Origin: Adiantum capillus-veneris
Lineage: Eukaryota; Streptophyta; Polypodiopsida; Polypodiales; Pteridaceae
Assembly (NCBI GenBank): GCA_014529385.2
Contig: CM043958.1
Coordinates: forward strand, 149,019,293-149,083,292
Reading direction: 5' to 3'
DNA length: 64,000 nucleotides
The notes under the pieces were generated by a model. That model did no database searches. It had not been told where the DNA came from and saw only the letters and a program-made list of their open reading frames with translations. The position numbers were made by a program, and so were the translations under genes. Of the stretch, positions 1 through 11,232 are shown piece after piece; position 1 is the stretch's first letter; each line of letters begins with the position of its first letter.

Positions 1-1101
1 AAGACATTACCAACATCATCTACAATGACAGTCAGAGCGCATTGGCAGTTGCGAGGAACACAATTTTTTGCAAAGAGAAGAAACATGCCTAACATCTTTA
101 AGATTCCATTCATTTCCATTAGCAGTTTTGACGCAAACTGTACCTTTGCCGACAATTTCACAAGCTTCATCATCGCCCAAGTATACACACCCAAAATTAC
201 CTTTGGTGTAACCTTGAAAATGGGCTTTTGTGGTGTTGCATGGAATGAAGCTCTGGAATCTACGATCCAAGAATTAGACACATTGTCTACTGAGAGAATT
301 AGAGCATCTTGCTCTACTTTACCTGCCACATTGGCCTTCAATGTTGGCTTGTTGTCTTGAGACTCTGACTCCTTCTTCTTCTTGGATCAACAATCCTTCT
401 TTGCCGCAATTCCAATATTGAAGAACTGAATTTGTGCGTGACTTGCTCCGCCTTGAGCGATCACAACCCTTTTGGTTTTTTAACCTCTCCTTAGGCCTTC
501 CTCTTGTTTCCACTGACAGTACAACACTTGTAATTCTCCTCTGCTTCTCCTTTGCAATTACTCGCTTAGGAGAATACCCACAACATCATCGAACTTAAGA
601 GTATTTGTGCCATGGATAGAATTACTTACAACCATCACAAGGTTGTCCCAACTATCCGATAGAGATGATAGTATAAGGAGATCTTGCACTTCGTCATCAA
701 AATTGATTTTCACCGATCGAAGTTGACTTATGTTGGTGTTAAAGTCATTTAGGTATTTTTCAAATGAATGATTCTCTACCATCTTTAGATTGAACAAGCA
801 CTTCATGAGAAATCTTATTGGATGCTGATGGTTTCTCGTAGAGGCCATCAAGTGACTTCATCAAGTCCTCTGTGGTCTTCATCTCCAAAATGTTGAAGGC
901 CACCGTTGACTCTAAGCTTAGCTGGATTGTTCCTAATGCCTTTCGGTCAAGGAAAATCCATGCTTCATCTGCCAGTGTTGCAAGAGCGCCTAGTGGAAAA
1001 TAAAGGTCCCTCTGGTAGAGATAGTCTTCAATCTGCATCTTCCAGTGTTGGTAGTTCTTGCCGTTGAACTTCTTGATCTTGAGATTCCCTTCCTCCGCCA
1101 T
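1..1101 (-). pseudogene. Ty1/copia gag-protease fragment, cut by window edge
   Basis: Minus-strand coding remnant of a copia retrotransposon. Gag opens with MAEEGNLKIKKFNGKNY at 1101, close downstream of the primer site, and has the KFNGKNYxxWKxxI start typical of copia gag (UBN2/DUF4219 type). The frame changes near 850-760, where gag continues in another frame (558-851, SFEKYLNDFNTNISQL). A damaged zinc knuckle (CGK, region 319-513) follows. The protease-to-integrase linker lies at 16-270 (GYTKGNFGCVYLGDDEACEI, then LKDVRHV). The catalytic DSG is not recognisable there. Integrase and reverse transcriptase would lie left of the window. Decayed by at least one frameshift. Family assignment is firm; clade is not. 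Confidence 0.8.
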
Positions 1102-1163
1102 TACTCCCACTATTTTCAAGGAATCCTTTCCTTGAGATACTTTAGCTTCTATGAGTAAGCCTT

Positions 1164-1175
1164 GCTCTGATACCA
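1164..1175 (-). other. Primer binding site of the copia element (initiator-Met tRNA type)
   Basis: On the minus strand this reads TGGTATCAGAGC, the classic complement of the plant initiator methionine tRNA 3' end. It lies two bases from the LTR end (TAACA) and about 65 bases upstream of the gag start codon, as expected. Confidence 0.85.
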
Positions 1176-1177
1176 TT

Positions 1178-1817
1178 TGTTAGGAAATATGATGTAGCTA
1201 AGTAGATAATTGAGTAGTTTACTTAATGGAGAGAGATAATTTTCACAAATGAGAGATTATAGAGTAGAGAAAGAGAAAGAGAGCACACACGACATACGTG
1301 GTTCACCCAATGTGGTCTACATCCTCGGAAAATCAGCCACTCAATGGCTTTAGTACTTCAAAACAAGAAGTAGATTACAAAGGGGTTATACCCTTTTGGA
1401 GCTCCCGCCTTGCTTCACTCTCACCACCTCACATCAACTTCACAATGCTTCACAATCCTTTTTTGTGTGTAGAAGAGGCCTCCTTTTATAGGCCAAAAGG
1501 GTTGTCCTCTCTCATGAGAGGTAGCTGTGTGTAGCCACCCTTGTGTTGACAAGTCCCCGACTTGGACTCTCCAATGCATCCATGTGTGGCTGCCTTTGAG
1601 AAGACAAGTCCATCTTGAAATCGAACACCGGCCATTGAATTCAGCCATCGGCCATTGACTACCGGCCAACCAACTGGCCGTTTTTCAACCACTTTTCGAT
1701 CGTCGTCCGGCCATAATATTCCGACTAAAAGCTCGAGATTGGCTGTGAAAATTTTAGTTTTCGGTGAGTGATTTTTCTTCACGCACGATGGCTTCTCCTC
1801 ATAACGGAGGTCTTACA
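1178..1817 (-). mobile_element. 5' LTR of the copia element
   Basis: On the minus strand the LTR would run TGTAAGACC to CCTAACA, with TG/CA ends, and abut the primer site. The inner end (1178) is well set by the primer site. The outer end (1817) is inferred from the TG start only, because the 3' LTR is outside the window. The segment has no coding sense. Confidence 0.55.
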
Positions 1818-1915
1818 AATGTGCGTTTTTAATACAAAAAATTACAAGGCGTAAATCAAGCTCCATACTTAACACATGGCTCATTCTAGATGTGCCGTCA
1901 TGCGCGATAGTGGAT

Positions 1916-1916
<1 letters not shown>

Positions 1917-1956
<40 letters not shown>
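1917..1956 (+). repeat. (AG)20 microsatellite
   Basis: Uninterrupted AG dinucleotides ending 12 bases before the start codon of the H3-like ORF. If transcribed it would lie in that ORF's 5' leader. Confidence 0.97.
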
Positions 1957-1962
<6 letters not shown>

Positions 1963-1968
1963 AGGAAA

Positions 1969-2562
1969 ATGGCAGGAACAAACACTACTACTAGAAAGGC
2001 TAGCACAGGTCTAGGTTTAGTTGTTAAAGCAGGGGACAGGCCGGCTATCAAGAAGAAGAGACCTCAAAAGCCTATGAAGATTTTGAAGGATCCAAGGATG
2101 AAGAGGATACACAGAGACCTAAAGCTGTTCAAGGAAATCGGGAAGGCTCAAAAATGCATTCAACGTATTGTACCAAAGCTTCCCTTTTAGAGGCTGGTCA
2201 GGTCAACATGTGAAGAGGCATGCTTTAGCACAATGAGGTGTAAGCATGTTGCATTGTTGGCACTTCAAGAGGCATCATAAGATTTTTTTCTTGAATACTT
2301 CAATGATATGACTATTGTTGCAGCACATGCACACAAGATAACCATAATGGACAAGGACAACAAAACCTTGAAGAGACTGAGATGGAGATATGATAAACTA
2401 CTTGTACCCAATGAATTTATAGACAAGAAAATGATGGACATTTTGCTTATACCTCCATCAAAGCCACAGTCAGAGGTGAAGATTGTGAAGGTCACCCATG
2501 ATGTCAATACCAGGGCCAGAGCTGAGCAGGAAAACCGGTGTGCAGAGGAGAGAAGATACTAA
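1969..2562 (+). pseudogene. Histone H3-fold ORF, centromeric-H3-like, two internal stops
   Basis: One reading frame from ATG 1969 to 2562 is interrupted by TAG at 2188-2190 and TAA at 2278-2280. Its translation follows histone H3 through the whole fold. A basic tail (GDRPAIKKKRPQKP) is followed by an alpha-N-like stretch (DLKLFKEIGKAQK), then VPKLPF-stop-RLVR, ALQEAS-stop-DFFLEYF and HAHKITIMDKD. The stops sit where H3 has Gln (after LPF) and Glu (after ALQEA/C). Two features favour a centromeric variant over canonical H3. There are 19 residues between RLVR and ALQEA (18 in canonical H3), giving a longer loop 1, and the residue before KLPF is Pro. After the fold the frame runs on about 50 residues instead of ending, toward a Ulp1-like domain. 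Probably a pseudogene. Family by motif order; CENH3 status is inference. Confidence 0.7.
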
Positions 2563-2571
2563 GAGAGAAAG

Positions 2572-3665
2572 AAAAAGTAACATTTGCTTTGAAGAAGAGA
2601 TTAAAAGCTACGACTCAGTAACACATGAAATCGATGTGAGGAACGATGAAACTTTATCATCAATGAAAGATGGATTAATAGCACGCGTACCACTAGCAGA
2701 TGGTTCAAGGAGAGTTGCAATTGATTCTGTTGATATTAATATTTTGCAAGATCCAAATGCTCAAATAACAGATTCAATTGTCTATATATGCCTAAAGTAA
2801 GACACATTCACTAGCTTCAACATACTTGGGTTCAAGCTTTATATTAGAGAATAACTTCCGTTTTGTAGTTTGATCAAGAGCCAGCTTCCTGAACAGAGTC
2901 AGTCGTAAATATATATCATGGATCCTCAATTGTCTGTCCTTCACAGAATGAAAAACACGACTCAGGGCACATTAGAGAAGTGGTTTGCCCATTGTCCAAT
3001 GCTACAAGTCACAACAATAATTTTTCCATACGAGAGCAACCACCACTAGAGCCTAGTTTGCATTGAGCTTGACAAGCCATTTGTCTGGACTCTCAACTCA
3101 AATTGAGAAACCCATCCAGAATTAAGATTGTGAGTATTCAAAATTTAACTTTAGATTGATGTGGGATATGGTCTGCATGCAGTGATTGTTTTTATTTACT
3201 TCCAAATTTTCTTGCTTGCAGCTACATAAAAAGACTCTTGCATGCATATGGAAAGCTTTGTGGAAGTTTTGCATTGTACAAGGCGCCCATAAAAGAAGTC
3301 ACATTTCCAAAACAGATAGATGATAACTCGTGTGGATGGAGATGCCTCCTACATGCTGAGTACATATTGCAGAGCTTCTTTGCACTAGAGCCATTCATGT
3401 CATACGTAGGCATTTTGCAAAGCATTACTATAACATGGCGATTGCTGAGTACATACTGCAGAGCTTCTTTGCACTAGAGCCATTCATATCACATGTAGGC
3501 ATTTTGCAAAGCATTACTATAACATGGCGATTGTTGCAATAAAAATCTCTCTCACTTCCTTTTTGGTTCCTTTTTGCAGAGTGCATTGGAGAAGTACACA
3601 ATACAGTATTTGCATCGATATCATGCCACTCTTATCAAGCATATGCTTTCTATTTCACATCGTGT
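2572..3665 (+). pseudogene. Ulp1/C48 SUMO-protease-like domain, multi-exon, broken
   Basis: Downstream of the H3-like frame, one frame over, lies a Ulp1-type cysteine peptidase. Its entry motif is SVDINILQDPNAQITDSIVY (up to 2800), resembling the 'L.pgxxLnDxxIxxY' start of the fold. Next is TTIIFPYESNHH followed by TAG at 3047-3049, in place of the Trp after the catalytic His (codon 3044-3046), and then SLVCIELDKPF. Finally QIDDNSCGW carries the catalytic Cys at 3331-3333. Likely introns are visible: donor GTAAGA at about 2797, donor GTGAGT at 3130, acceptor TTGCTTGCAG ending at 3220, acceptor TTTTTGCAG before 3580 and donor GTAAGT at 3665. The copy is therefore genomic and not a processed retrocopy. 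The catalytic Asp was not located. In active relatives this fold cleaves SUMO or ubiquitin-like proteins. Broken by stops and a tandem duplication. Confidence 0.65.
3354..3531 (+). repeat. 89-bp tandem duplication inside the Ulp1-like locus
   Basis: Two near-identical 89-bp units (3354-3442 and 3443-3531), beginning at TGCTGAGTAC and ending at ACATGGCGAT. It duplicates the segment just after the catalytic Cys, including a possible splice donor (GTAGGC). The few differences between copies suggest a fairly recent event. Confidence 0.9.
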
Positions 3666-4354
3666 AAGTATGGATGTAGAAGACACCCTGTTGGATGACC
3701 ATATTGTAGAGATAGCAATGACTAGTGAGTGACACAAGAAAATGGATCTCCACGAGTCCTCAAATTTTGTAAGATCAATTGAGAAGGGATAGGAGGAAGA
3801 GGAGGTGATAGACCAGTCACACGAAAGTATTGAGGACAAGAATACACATGTAGAGGGAGCGGTTGGGAGGGAAGAGATGTATGATGAGGAGAATGGCAAT
3901 GCGAGCACCAAGGAGCCAGATCATGCACAGGGAGGGGCCAAGGGAGAAATTAATAATGAAAATCCCTTTGCAGATGGAGGGGTTTAGAAGGAAGAAGATA
4001 ATGTAGAGAGGGGGGGATGGGGGGTGATGAAGGTACTCCCAACCTCAAGCAGAGCCCTTCACCATTCCATCGGTAGAGCCTGAACCTCATCAACAGTAAA
4101 AAATGCTTGAGACTTAAATAGAGCATACCACAATAGAAGCTAATTCATCGGCTATGGACCACTCTACGATGGAGACACAAGAGTCTTGGATAGAAAAAGC
4201 ACAAGGAAGTGAGGAGAAAAAGGTTAAGGATGTCAACACTAGATTGGCAAACCTCCACACCAGGCAAACCCAATATGGACCTTTGCTAGACATTGACATG
4301 ATTGTTCCAAAAATAACCAATGTAAAAGAATATGAAAGTCATCCTATTGTCTAG
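3666..4354 (+). other. Acidic coding-like remnant downstream of the Ulp1-like domain
   Basis: Open stretches at 3805-3987 (Glu/Asp-rich, e.g. REEMYDEENGN) and 4154-4354 (MDHSTMETQESWIEKAQGSE) are not homologous to any family I know. Their position and orientation suggest the acidic C-terminal part of the same former gene, but low complexity makes this weak. 3990-4110 has no open frame worth reporting. Confidence 0.35.
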
Positions 4355-4639
4355 CTACTTATTTGTTTTACAAAATGTTTGCAGAGACTAATTATTTTGA
4401 CATCAACGGATTGTTGCAGTTTTGAGAGCCGTATGGTTCAAATGGAGAAACTCTCAACCTACGCAACTTCCAGATAGGCACTCGCAAAGTCATTGTACAA
4501 ATAGGCACCAAGCAATTTTTGCAATTTCTTCTTCCAAGGTTCCGCATTGCAATATGATCTTCTATGTAGCAACAAAACCTCAACCCCCTTGTAATCGTAG
4601 TTGGCAACGTAGCTAAAATTGAGTGTTGGAAATTTAATT

Positions 4640-5840
4640 TTATATATCTCCAACATGCTTCAAGCCTTTTAGCCTTAACATTATCTAGACCCTGGGAAGT
4701 CTCCATACTTACCACAAGTATAACAGTTGAAGTTACAGCTTGTAAAGTCAGCTCTTCCTTGACCTATACCATTAAAATTTTGATATCTACCTCTTCTTGG
4801 CATGTTGTTGGTATTGAATTTTTAATCCATATTCTCTGACATTCCCTCTTGCTTTGTCGGTTCTTGGTTTTTGAATGTTATAAAGGACACATCTTTGCCT
4901 TCGTTGAAATGGTGCATTCTAATTTTGCATTTATTCCACAAATGTGTGAATACTTTATAGTAGTTACATTGGAAACACTCATCAGACCCGTGCTATTTTG
5001 ATTTGAAATTAGTACACTAGGTCTCCACCTTTCTAGCTACAGGTCTCGTCTTTGACATTTTAGATATCTACTTCGATATTGCCTCTATTTTCTTTGGTCC
5101 ACAATCCCTTCTTTTTATTCTTTGATTGGTCCTCTGACTCACTTATTGAAAGAACTGGAATTAGAACTAGACTCCTCAATTGAAGATTTTCTATCACTTG
5201 AATTCCCTCTTCCCTTATGGCCCTTTTCCTTCTTTGCTTGCTGCTCCAATTTCGAAGCTCTTTGTACTTGGTCATTGAATTTCCTGGTTGGTGTTGGTAC
5301 TTGTTGGTCTTTGAGTTTCTTACTTTTGAATCCACTTAGAAACCATGCAAGCATTCTCTTCTCTGAAGGAGGTTGACTCAGTTGGTTGGTTATCTCCTTG
5401 ATCCTTTCCATATAACTTCTAAGCAATAGTTTTCTTCGCTTGATCTTGTCTAGCTCACAAAGGATATCTTCATCCCCACAATTCTCACTATATTCCATCG
5501 AGAAATGCCTTTTTCAACTTGTTGTAGGTCAAAAGTTTGCATGCCGGATAGTTGTAATACCACTTCCTGGCTGCATCCGTTAGAGTTTGTGGTGGAAATT
5601 ATTAGCCCCACTCATCCTCATCATCAATATCCTTCAGGTCAACATATTGTGCAAAGGAATGGATGTGTACATCATTTTCTTTTCTACTACCTTTGAATGT
5701 TGGAAAGTCAATCTTCAGGTCACTGGATATTTCCTTGTGTTTGGATATATTATGATTTGATTCTTGCTCTCTATGTCTTGGATTTTCCTCGTTATCAAAT
5801 TTCTTTGCCCTATGCATGTGTTTGTTGTGATGATTAGTAT
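4640..5840 (-). pseudogene. Ty3/gypsy gag fragment
   Basis: Minus-strand gag remnant in several frames. It begins near 5817 (KIDFPTFKGSRKENDVHIHS), continues through 5498-5139 (SYMERIKEITNQLSQPPSEK, then KRMLAWFLSGFKSKKLKDQQ, a typical gypsy gag capsid C-terminal segment) and a Ser-rich linker. A CYTCGKYGD zinc-knuckle remnant lies at about 4705-4730 (CX2C kept, later ligands damaged). No protease or reverse transcriptase follows on this strand before 4400. Frames break at about 5600 and 5060. It is an isolated gag fragment; clade not determined. Confidence 0.65.
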
Positions 5841-5849
5841 CATAATCTT

Positions 5850-7140
5850 ATCTATCATTATAATGATCATTCATTTCAATAACAGTATCAAGTTCATCCC
5901 TCTATTTTGGTTTTGCATGTGAAACCCTCTATCATTATAATGATCATTCATTTTAATCATAGTATCAAGTTTGTCCCTCTAATGTGGTTTTTCATGTGAT
6001 GTTGCTCTTCTACTATGCCTACTACCATCACTGGCATCAATATGCACGTTTTCTTTGTACTTTAGATCCAACTTTTGAGATCTATGTGAATGAGATCGGC
6101 TTTCATCTCTCTTTGAATGCCTTCTCCTTGACTAAACTAAATGTTGAGAGTCCCCAAGCTCCTTGTTGCCTCTTCTCCCTAGGATTAACATCATCTTTCT
6201 CATTCTAGGATTGAGGTCCTTCATCAAATCTCTACATTAATTATACAGCAATTATGCTAATGAGGTCTTGATTCTTAGCAAACACCATAGTGGGCATCCT
6301 TTCTCTTGTTGAATGTCTTGGCAACATTGTGACTATTTGATTGACTCTGAGTTCTAAATGGGAGACTGGTTTCAATCAAGAGCTTAAGATCACCACCATG
6401 ATTTCTAAAATGGAATGAGTTGGTCACTTAAAATCTATTCTAGGTTAGAACTTTAGAGTTATATGTAAGATTAGATAGGCAACTAGACAGGAAGAGAAAA
6501 ATAAGATATTGAACGACAAGATACTAGAACTATTATATTTAGATAGAAAAGCCATAAGTATAACTAAAATATCACTAAGTGTTGGATTACAAAGGAGTAC
6601 AATAGAGCTCAATTGACAACTAGAGTAAAAACTTAAAAAACATAACAAAGTAACCCCAAATTGAAAGTAGCGGGTCCTATTTATATGTGCTCATATTGGG
6701 TTCTGACCGACTATGCACTGTAAAGTTAGTGCCAGTAATTACTATTGCAAAAGGTAATTTGACTATGTAATAGCACTTCTATAGAGGTAGTAATGGTGGA
6801 TTCCAAATCCTTTGCAAAGCAATAAAACCAGTAGTGGGTGCCACCCCGTCTCATAGGATGAACCATACCCACACTAGTAGCAAACAAAGCAAGAAAAATG
6901 TATATAGTTGAGGGAATGATGTGCTCTAAAGCCAAGCCAAACCAAGACAAATCTAGGATCCCCAAACATAACAACTTTCAGAGCTAAAGAGGACAAAATC
7001 ACCCAATCTGTCCCTCTTGGATCTATCTCCAACATCTGCACCAATATTATCGCAGTTGGTAGATTTCCTCCTAGAAGAGGGGAAAACCTTGCTACTTTTA
7101 TTTCCAAAAATGTGCAAGGTGTCAATCACAACTAGAAAGG
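5850..7140. other. No gene seen
   Basis: AT-rich sequence with short degenerate repeats near 5835-5960, where 'tatcattataatgatcattcattt' type blocks (under 30 bases) occur twice. ORFs here are short and lack recognisable motifs. It may include decayed 5' sequence of the neighbouring gypsy gag fragment. Confidence 0.5.
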
Positions 7141-7159
7141 GAGGGGGGGGGGGGGGGGC
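7141..7159 (+). repeat. Poly-G tract
   Basis: Homopolymeric G run with a single interrupting A near its start, at the junction between unassigned sequence and the next gypsy remnant. Confidence 0.9.
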
Positions 7160-7299
7160 TGCTCATCTAGGAACCCCCCTCTAGGAATTCCCCCGTCTTA
7201 CGGGCCTTCCTCGCCCACCCCTCTCTCTGTCCTTCATGCGACGAGTGCAAAACCTTCCAAAAGGAAATCAACATTGAATTTTCTTGTTTATACAACAAT

Positions 7300-9530
7300 T
7301 CTTGATGGACGAGCCAAAGAAGATGTGCTTAGAGCTTGGCGCGGGGTCTTAAGCTTGAGAAGGGGAAATTGATTTAAAAGTATGTAGAGAAGTTTTGGGA
7401 TTGCCATCTCAAAGCCACTATCTTCAAAAGAAGTGACTTCTCAACGTTAAACCAACAAGATTGTGCAAGGCTTTCTGAGGATATGCACACATAGGTTAAT
7501 GCACAAAAGCTTTTAAATTTCATACACCACTTGATGGTTGCTACCAAGATATTCTCTACCAACAAAATGCTTTATGAATATAAGGCATATGAGAAGAGTG
7601 AGAGCTCCCTATAATGAGAGCATTTCTTAAGATCACAAAGGAAACAAAAAGAAGAAAGAGAAAGGTGTATACACAGGGAAAGACAAGCTCTCTCCCAAAG
7701 AGCTTGAGAATTATAAGAAGGAGAATCAATATCTTAAGTGTGGAGACCAAGGGCACACATATTGTGCATATCCCAAAAGGAATGCCAAAAAGGACTCTCC
7801 TTATGTTACTCGCATTTCTTGTCCCATAAGGGTCAATTCCCTTTGATCCCAACTCTATTCATAGATTGATTTTAGTTGAGTTAACGCAAAATTTTGGCAT
7901 AAGAAGTGAAGAACTGGAAACAAAAATTGATGCATTTGGAGATTTAAAGGGCAATAACTTCCAATTACACCATTAATTGGGATGCTAAGGCGCCATGTGT
8001 AGAGCTACTTAGATCAAGAAGAATTCTTAGTATCTCCTTTGCTTCATGAGGATGTAATTCTAAGAGCACCATGGTTTCATCGCATAATTGGAAAGCTAAG
8101 GCTCCATGTGTAGAGCTATGTAGACCAAGAATAATTCTTTGTATCTCCTTTGCTTCATGAGGATGTAATTCTAAGTAGCACCATGGTTTCGTCACATGGC
8201 TACTCAACTTGAGTTTCTTGATAAAGTCATAAGTTTTCATCATAGAGGTAGAGCTATGAGCTTTAGTACTAAGAGGAAAGAAGTACAATTCTAGTGGTGT
8301 CTTATGTATTTATACAAAAATCAATAAAGTCTTCTCTTTTCTCATTTATAGTTTTTGTCAAAGACTTCTCTCCCACCACCATGGAATCTAAAACCAATGG
8401 ATGTTCTAATGATGAAATGAATCATGTATCTTTCCTTCAATCATTAGGACCCATCCTTCTTTTGCATTAGAAGCACAAACAAGCAAAAAGGAGATGAGTT
8501 TTGACATGAGCTATTGACTTGGGAGATAATATCCTCTTGTTGTATGTGAGAAACACAATAAGAGGTATCTTAGGAGGAGCATTTCTAGGCACTAGCACAG
8601 TCTTATGGTCAGCATCCCTTCTTGAGGGAGGTGATTGAATTGGGATAGAGACTAGAAAAGCAATTGCAATTGGTATGTGTGTGGACTACCATGCACTAAA
8701 TAAGAAGACAATAGATCATTAATTCCTATTCCTTGCATAGAGGATATATTTGATAAGTTACAAGGTTCTTTCTACTTTAGTAGAATTGATCGTAAAAGTG
8801 GCTACACCAAATAAAGATTGAGCCTAGTGACATGTACAAGAGTACAATTTGTATGCAATTTGGGCTATATGAATATCCGGTAATGCCTCTTCGTCTTACC
8901 CCAATGCCCCTGCAATTCTTAATAGATTGATGGAAATACATTTTTGAAAACATATACACCAGAGTATTCAATGAGATAATCATTTATTCCAAGATATGAT
9001 ACCTAGCTCACATTATCTCTAAATAAGGAATCCATATGGATCTTGAGAAACTTAGAGTAGTAAGTGAGTGGCAACAACCACAAATTCTACATGAGCTAAG
9101 AAGCTTTATAGGCATGCGTAGATGATTCATAGAGAAATTATCTATAATAGTCAGGCCACTCCATGATTTAACTAAGAAAAAACTTGAATATCAATGGAAT
9201 GTAAAAGAGAATCATGCCTTTATATGAGCTCAAATAAAAGCTTATAAAAAGAAAACTTTTGGTTTTACTAGACTTGTGAAGCCTTTTGAGGGCCATTGTG
9301 ATGCATGTGGTGATAGCATTGGGCCAATCCTTTCCCAAGAGAAACAATGGGATGACTCAATCTTTTATGCAGTTTCCTAACGGACTTGCTACCTACAACC
9401 ATATTTATGTCCATATCTATGTCGTGTTGCACCAAACGCCTTGTGGCAGAACATCTTTGTATTCCATAAAGAGTTCCTTCATTTTATTAATAGCATTTGC
9501 TTGTTGTGATGACTAAGTAGTAAGAGAATC
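7300..9530 (+). pseudogene. Decayed chromovirus-like Ty3/gypsy gag-pol remnant
   Basis: Runs parallel to element B below in the same order but with many stops and frameshifts. Gag is at about 7370-7560 (EKFWDCHLKATIF matches DKFWDLHLKATVF of B). The zinc knuckle is at about 7735-7800 (CGDQGHTYCAYPK). A protease-region linker lies at 7960-8210. The RT fingers/palm start is at about 8675-8830 (VDYHALNKKTI, B has VDYRALN). The RT thumb/connection is at about 9095-9190 (HELRSFIGM). RNase H starts at about 9290-9330 (CDACGDSIG, frame disrupted). No LTR could be paired with it. It is older than B and C, judging by decay. Confidence 0.7.
7974..8198 (+). repeat. 111-bp tandem duplication in the gypsy remnant
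   Basis: Two units (7974-8084, 8085-about 8198), each starting TAATTGG and carrying CTTCATGAGGATGTAATTCT and CACCATGGTTTC. It duplicates the stretch that in related elements joins protease to reverse transcriptase. Confidence 0.85.
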
Positions 9531-9705
9531 AAAGAGGAAAGAGAAGCATAAGACGTTGAGAAATTTTCAAACATAATAGAATCTTTTTAGCTGATAACAA
9601 ATGACACAAGGAATAACACAAATGAGTGAAAAGATTAATGGCATGGCATAAAACGTTAAATCTCTATCCCATGGGTAGATACATAACACTTTTCAAGTAG
9701 ATGTT

Positions 9706-9880
9706 TGTTGGGTATGCAACCCCCAGTTTGGTGAGCAGTTTGGTGAGCATTTGTCAACCCCTGGGCATTGTCCCCTATAGCAAGCAAGTTAGCCTCAGTT
9801 AGAGTCGAGTGTTGCATGGCAACTCCTCTTTTATATGTAAGGTTTTTTAGGTTAATGAATACAAGAGTTTTTATTGCAAT

Positions 9881-9917
<37 letters not shown>

Positions 9918-10005
9918 GTGTTTCTCTATCTCTCGTGTTTCTCTACAAGCCGAGTACCTCGCCATGGCTCCATGGTGGCAACCTCCATAGCTTAGCTTCC
10001 TATCA
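9706..10005 (+). repeat. 5' LTR of the small element
   Basis: 300 bp, TG...CA. It contains a (CT)n block at about 9880-9918. Relative to the 3' LTR it has two extra short duplications: AGTTTGGTGAGC near 9722-9750 and CTCGTGTTTCTCTA near 9918-9945. Confidence 0.88.
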
Positions 10006-10007
10006 AC

Positions 10008-10019
10008 TGGTATCAGAGC
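10008..10019 (+). other. Primer binding site of the small LTR element
   Basis: TGGTATCAGAGC, complement of the initiator methionine tRNA end. Confidence 0.85.
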
Positions 10020-11015
10020 GCATGCCATAGACAAGGAGGTCATGTGGGAAGTGCTGCGCGGGACTGGTCGCCTGCAAGGGAGAGCATCAATCATCGACAA
10101 GCTCAAAATCCTTCATATTCGTCATCAGTCAACTCGCCTTGGTATTCTGGTGGTTTTTCAAAACTGGATGAGCTTTTAATCCGCCTGCTACAGCTCTTTG
10201 TAAGCAAGTCTAACCCTCAGTGCAATTTTTCCTGTGTCGTCTCTGCGTTACAGAATTCAAAAATTTCCTTTTTTAAAAAAAATTTCACGCTTTTAAAATA
10301 GTAGTCACCTTCTTTGAACCTTATCCAAGAGGGCATTCACCCTGTGCTAAACACCTCCCCTTCCTGTATCGACACTCCACAACAAGCTGGTTCACAATGG
10401 TGTTTATGCATCTCCAAGGCATAGCTAGCAAAAGTGATTTTGTACGAGTTCAAGAACACTAGAAGCCTACGACTTCAAGCTTCTCAAAACCCCGTTTGCA
10501 ACATTTAGTCGGCAAGTGAAGGAGGTTGGTTTCTCAAAGATGATGCACGATGATATTCAACAAATTGTCGAGGACTTGGGATCCAAATCTAGCCTAATAC
10601 AAATGAAAGGCATCCAATTTGGATTGGTCGCTTTCAACTCGTTTTGGATTTTTTGGCGGTCTTCTTCTTACACTTTTCGGTCTTATTGTCCTAGCCAAAA
10701 GTCGCATTTTGTCATTTCTTTATGTTGTCATAGGTCAGTGAAAATTTTTTTTGTTGTTGTCAGAGGTTATCGCGTCAAAATTTTAAAGGTTAAAAACACT
10801 ACCACATAAAAAGCGGTAAGACCACCCTTTTGTTATTTGGTCAAGTTCTGGTATGTCTCACACTGATGGTTGTTTGAGGGAAGTATACACACACCTATGC
10901 TATAGTCGAAGGGAGAGGGAGGGGGGGGAGGCTTCTACTCATGGTTTCAGGTGATCGGACTCTGCCATGGTCTATCTCAAGTCCATAGTTAGTGGTTTGG
11001 GCTTGAGGGGAGGGT

Positions 11016-11173
11016 TGTTGGATATGTAAGCCCGAGTTTGGTGAGCAGTTGTCAACCCGTGGGCATTGTCTCATATAGCATGCAGGTTAGCCTCAGTTAG
11101 AGTTGAGTGTTGCATAGCAACTCCTCTTTTATATGTAAGGTTTTTTAAGTAAATGAATGCAAGAGTTTTTATT

Positions 11174-11232
<59 letters not shown>

